Assembly (NCBI RefSeq): GCF_945862485.1
Contig: NZ_CAMAYF010000009.1
Coordinates: 1-64,000 of the forward strand
DNA length: 64,000 nucleotides
Reading direction: 5' to 3'
Origin: Sphingorhabdus sp. EL138
Lineage (GTDB): Bacteria; Pseudomonadota; Alphaproteobacteria; Sphingomonadales; Sphingomonadaceae
Part shown: piece after piece, positions 62,729 to 64,000 of the stretch
Layout: each line of letters starts with the position of its first letter
Numbering within the stretch: the stretch's first letter is position 1
Translations under genes and position numbers: made by a program
Notes under the pieces: generated by a model
Databases searched by the model: none
The model's input: the letters and a program-made list of their open reading frames with translations, nothing else
Told to the model about the DNA's origin: nothing

Positions 62729-64000
62729 ATGGATAAGATAATCGTGCGTGGCGGCAACGCCCTAAAAGGCAAAATTCCGATTTCAGGTGCGAAGAACAGT
62801 GCATTGACGTTGATCCCCTGCGCGCTGCTGACGGATGAACCGCTGACTTTGCGTAATTTACCGCGCTTGGCCGACATTGACGGCTTTCAGCATCTGATGA
62901 ATCAGTTCGGGATTTCGACAACAGTTGCTGGGTCACGCCCCGAAGATTTCGGCCGGGTTATGACGTTGGAAGCTACGCGGATTACCAGTAACGTCGCGCC
63001 TTATGACCTAGTTCGCAAAATGCGTGCCTCTATCCTTGTGCTTGGTCCAATGCTGGCGCGCGCTGGTGAAGCGACTGTTTCGCTACCGGGCGGATGCGCA
63101 ATCGGCAACCGGCCGATTGACCTTCACCTCAAGGCGCTGGAAGCCTTTGGCGTCGAGATTGAAGTGGCCGCCGGCTATGTCAAAGCCATTGCCAAAAAGG
63201 GCATTCCGGGTGGGACATACACATTTCCTGTCGTATCCGTCGGCGCGACCGAAAACGCTTTGATGGCGGCCAGTCTCGCCAAGGGCACATGCGTGCTGCG
63301 CAATGCGGCGCGCGAGCCGGAAATTGTAGACCTCTGCAACCTGCTCGTCGCCATGGGGGCGCAAATTGAAGGCATCGGCACATCCGATTTGATCATTCAA
63401 GGTCGGGACCGCCTTCATGGCGCAACCTACCGCGTGATGAGCGACCGTATCGAGGCCGGCAGCTACGCCTGTGCCGCTGCTATCACGGGCGGTGATGTCG
63501 AACTCGTCGGTGCAAAAGCCAGCGAGATGGACGCGACGCTGGATGCCTTGCGTCAAGCCGGTGCTAAGGTCAAAGATACGGGAACTGGCATTCGCGTCTC
63601 TTCAGATGGCAAATTAAAGCCGCTTACCATTTCCACGGCACCCTATCCCGGTTTTGCCACCGACATGCAGGCGCAGTTCATGGCCATGCTGTGCATGGCA
63701 GACGGCGCTAGTGTGCTTACCGAGACCATATTTGAAAACCGCTATATGCATGTCCCCGAACTTAATCGGATGGGCGCGCATATCGAGACAAAGGGCCGCA
63801 CAGCGATTGTCCATGGGGTCAAAAAGCTTACTGGCGCGCCCGTCATGGCAACCGACTTGCGGGCGTCGATGAGCCTAGTGATCGCTGGATTGGTAGCAGA
63901 GGGCGAAACGCATGTTAGCCGACTCTATCATCTTGATCGCGGTTATGAACGGCTTGAGGAGAAGCTTCAGTTGGTCGGAGCGGACGTCGAACGGGTCGGC
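62729..64000 (+). CDS. murA: UDP-N-acetylglucosamine 1-carboxyvinyltransferase (partial, 3' end cut)
   Basis: 424 codons are present and the frame is still open at the window end; only a few residues are missing. MurA adds enolpyruvyl from PEP to UDP-GlcNAc, the first committed peptidoglycan step. It starts [25 protein letters not shown]; the catalytic Cys (about 123) is in [17 protein letters not shown], and the C-terminal [19 protein letters not shown] and [16 protein letters not shown] are standard. Ribosome binding site upstream of ATG 62729 is weak. Confidence 0.96.
   Translation, partial: MDKIIVRGGNALKGKIPISGAKNSALTLIPCALLTDEPLTLRNLPRLADIDGFQHLMNQFGISTTVAGSRPEDFGRVMTLEATRITSNVAPYDLVRKMRASILVLGPMLARAGEATVSLPGGCAIGNRPIDLHLKALEAFGVEIEVAAGYVKAIAKKGIPGGTYTFPVVSVGATENALMAASLAKGTCVLRNAAREPEIVDLCNLLVAMGAQIEGIGTSDLIIQGRDRLHGATYRVMSDRIEAGSYACAAAITGGDVELVGAKASEMDATLDALRQAGAKVKDTGTGIRVSSDGKLKPLTISTAPYPGFATDMQAQFMAMLCMADGASVLTETIFENRYMHVPELNRMGAHIETKGRTAIVHGVKKLTGAPVMATDLRASMSLVIAGLVAEGETHVSRLYHLDRGYERLEEKLQLVGADVERVG

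Overview
The window looks like chromosomal backbone from an alphaproteobacterium of the order Sphingomonadales (Sphingopyxis/Sphingorhabdus-like). The signs are two large TonB-dependent receptors (one overlapping a beta-propeller phytase), paired DUF1214/DUF1254 proteins, glyQ/glyS, mreBCD-pbp2-rodA, class I PHA synthase with a phasin, and a MutL carrying the endonuclease motif. The assignment rests on recognised families and gene order, not on a database search. I see no prophage, transposase, CRISPR array or integrase. Apart from repeat elements the genes look intact.

Layout. 1-7.8 kb (minus strand): tRNA-Arg, a DUF1214/DUF1254 pair behind ppdK, a cytochrome b561-type protein, and glyQ-glyS with a palindromic repeat (REPIN-like) inside the glyS reading frame. 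7.9-16.2 kb: XRE regulator plus membrane protein, TraB/GumN protein, CPBP protease, S66 LD-carboxypeptidase behind a TonB receptor, Rrf2 regulator and TauE exporter. 16.2-27.5 kb: rplY, a repeat cluster, pth, a Tat-type SDR, ychF, mutL, then the overlapping cell-shape operon mreBCD-mrdA-rodA. 27.5-33.5 kb: tRNA-Lys, a saccharopine-dehydrogenase-like oxidoreductase, a homocysteine S-methyltransferase, hppD with a VOC protein, an alpha/beta-hydrolase/flavin-reductase fusion and a PaaI thioesterase. 33.5-41.2 kb: phytase/TonB receptor operon diverging from ppk1-ppx across a candidate Pho box. 41.2-51.4 kb: aldo/keto reductase, ubiA, rsmE, gshA, tRNA-Trp, DUF808 protein, secE-nusG-rplKA, an EamA transporter, then rplJL. 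51.4-55.8 kb (minus): lipoprotein methyltransferase, YbgC-like thioesterase, aminotransferase, DEAD-box helicase. 55.9-64 kb (plus): phaC, two acyl-CoA dehydrogenases, phasin, clpS, an atypical SDR, a DsbA-fold isomerase and murA, which runs off the end.

The strongest regulatory signal is a 15-bp, TTGTGC/GCA-type element found intergenically upstream of phaC, twice around the phasin promoter, and upstream of ppdK. This suggests a PhaR-like regulon linking PHA storage to pyruvate/PEP interconversion. A three-half-site Pho-box-like array lies between the phytase/TonB receptor operon and ppk1-ppx, tying phytate capture and polyphosphate metabolism to one control region. Other leads are the in-frame repeat in glyS, a phasin 3' UTR with an anti-Shine-Dalgarno pyrimidine tract before a strong terminator, an 18-bp palindrome in front of the acyl-CoA dehydrogenase genes, and a hydrolase/flavin reductase fusion whose hydrolase half has lost its catalytic histidine. 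I did not find a clearly new defence or mobile system; the best candidates for undescribed biology are these regulatory and fusion features.
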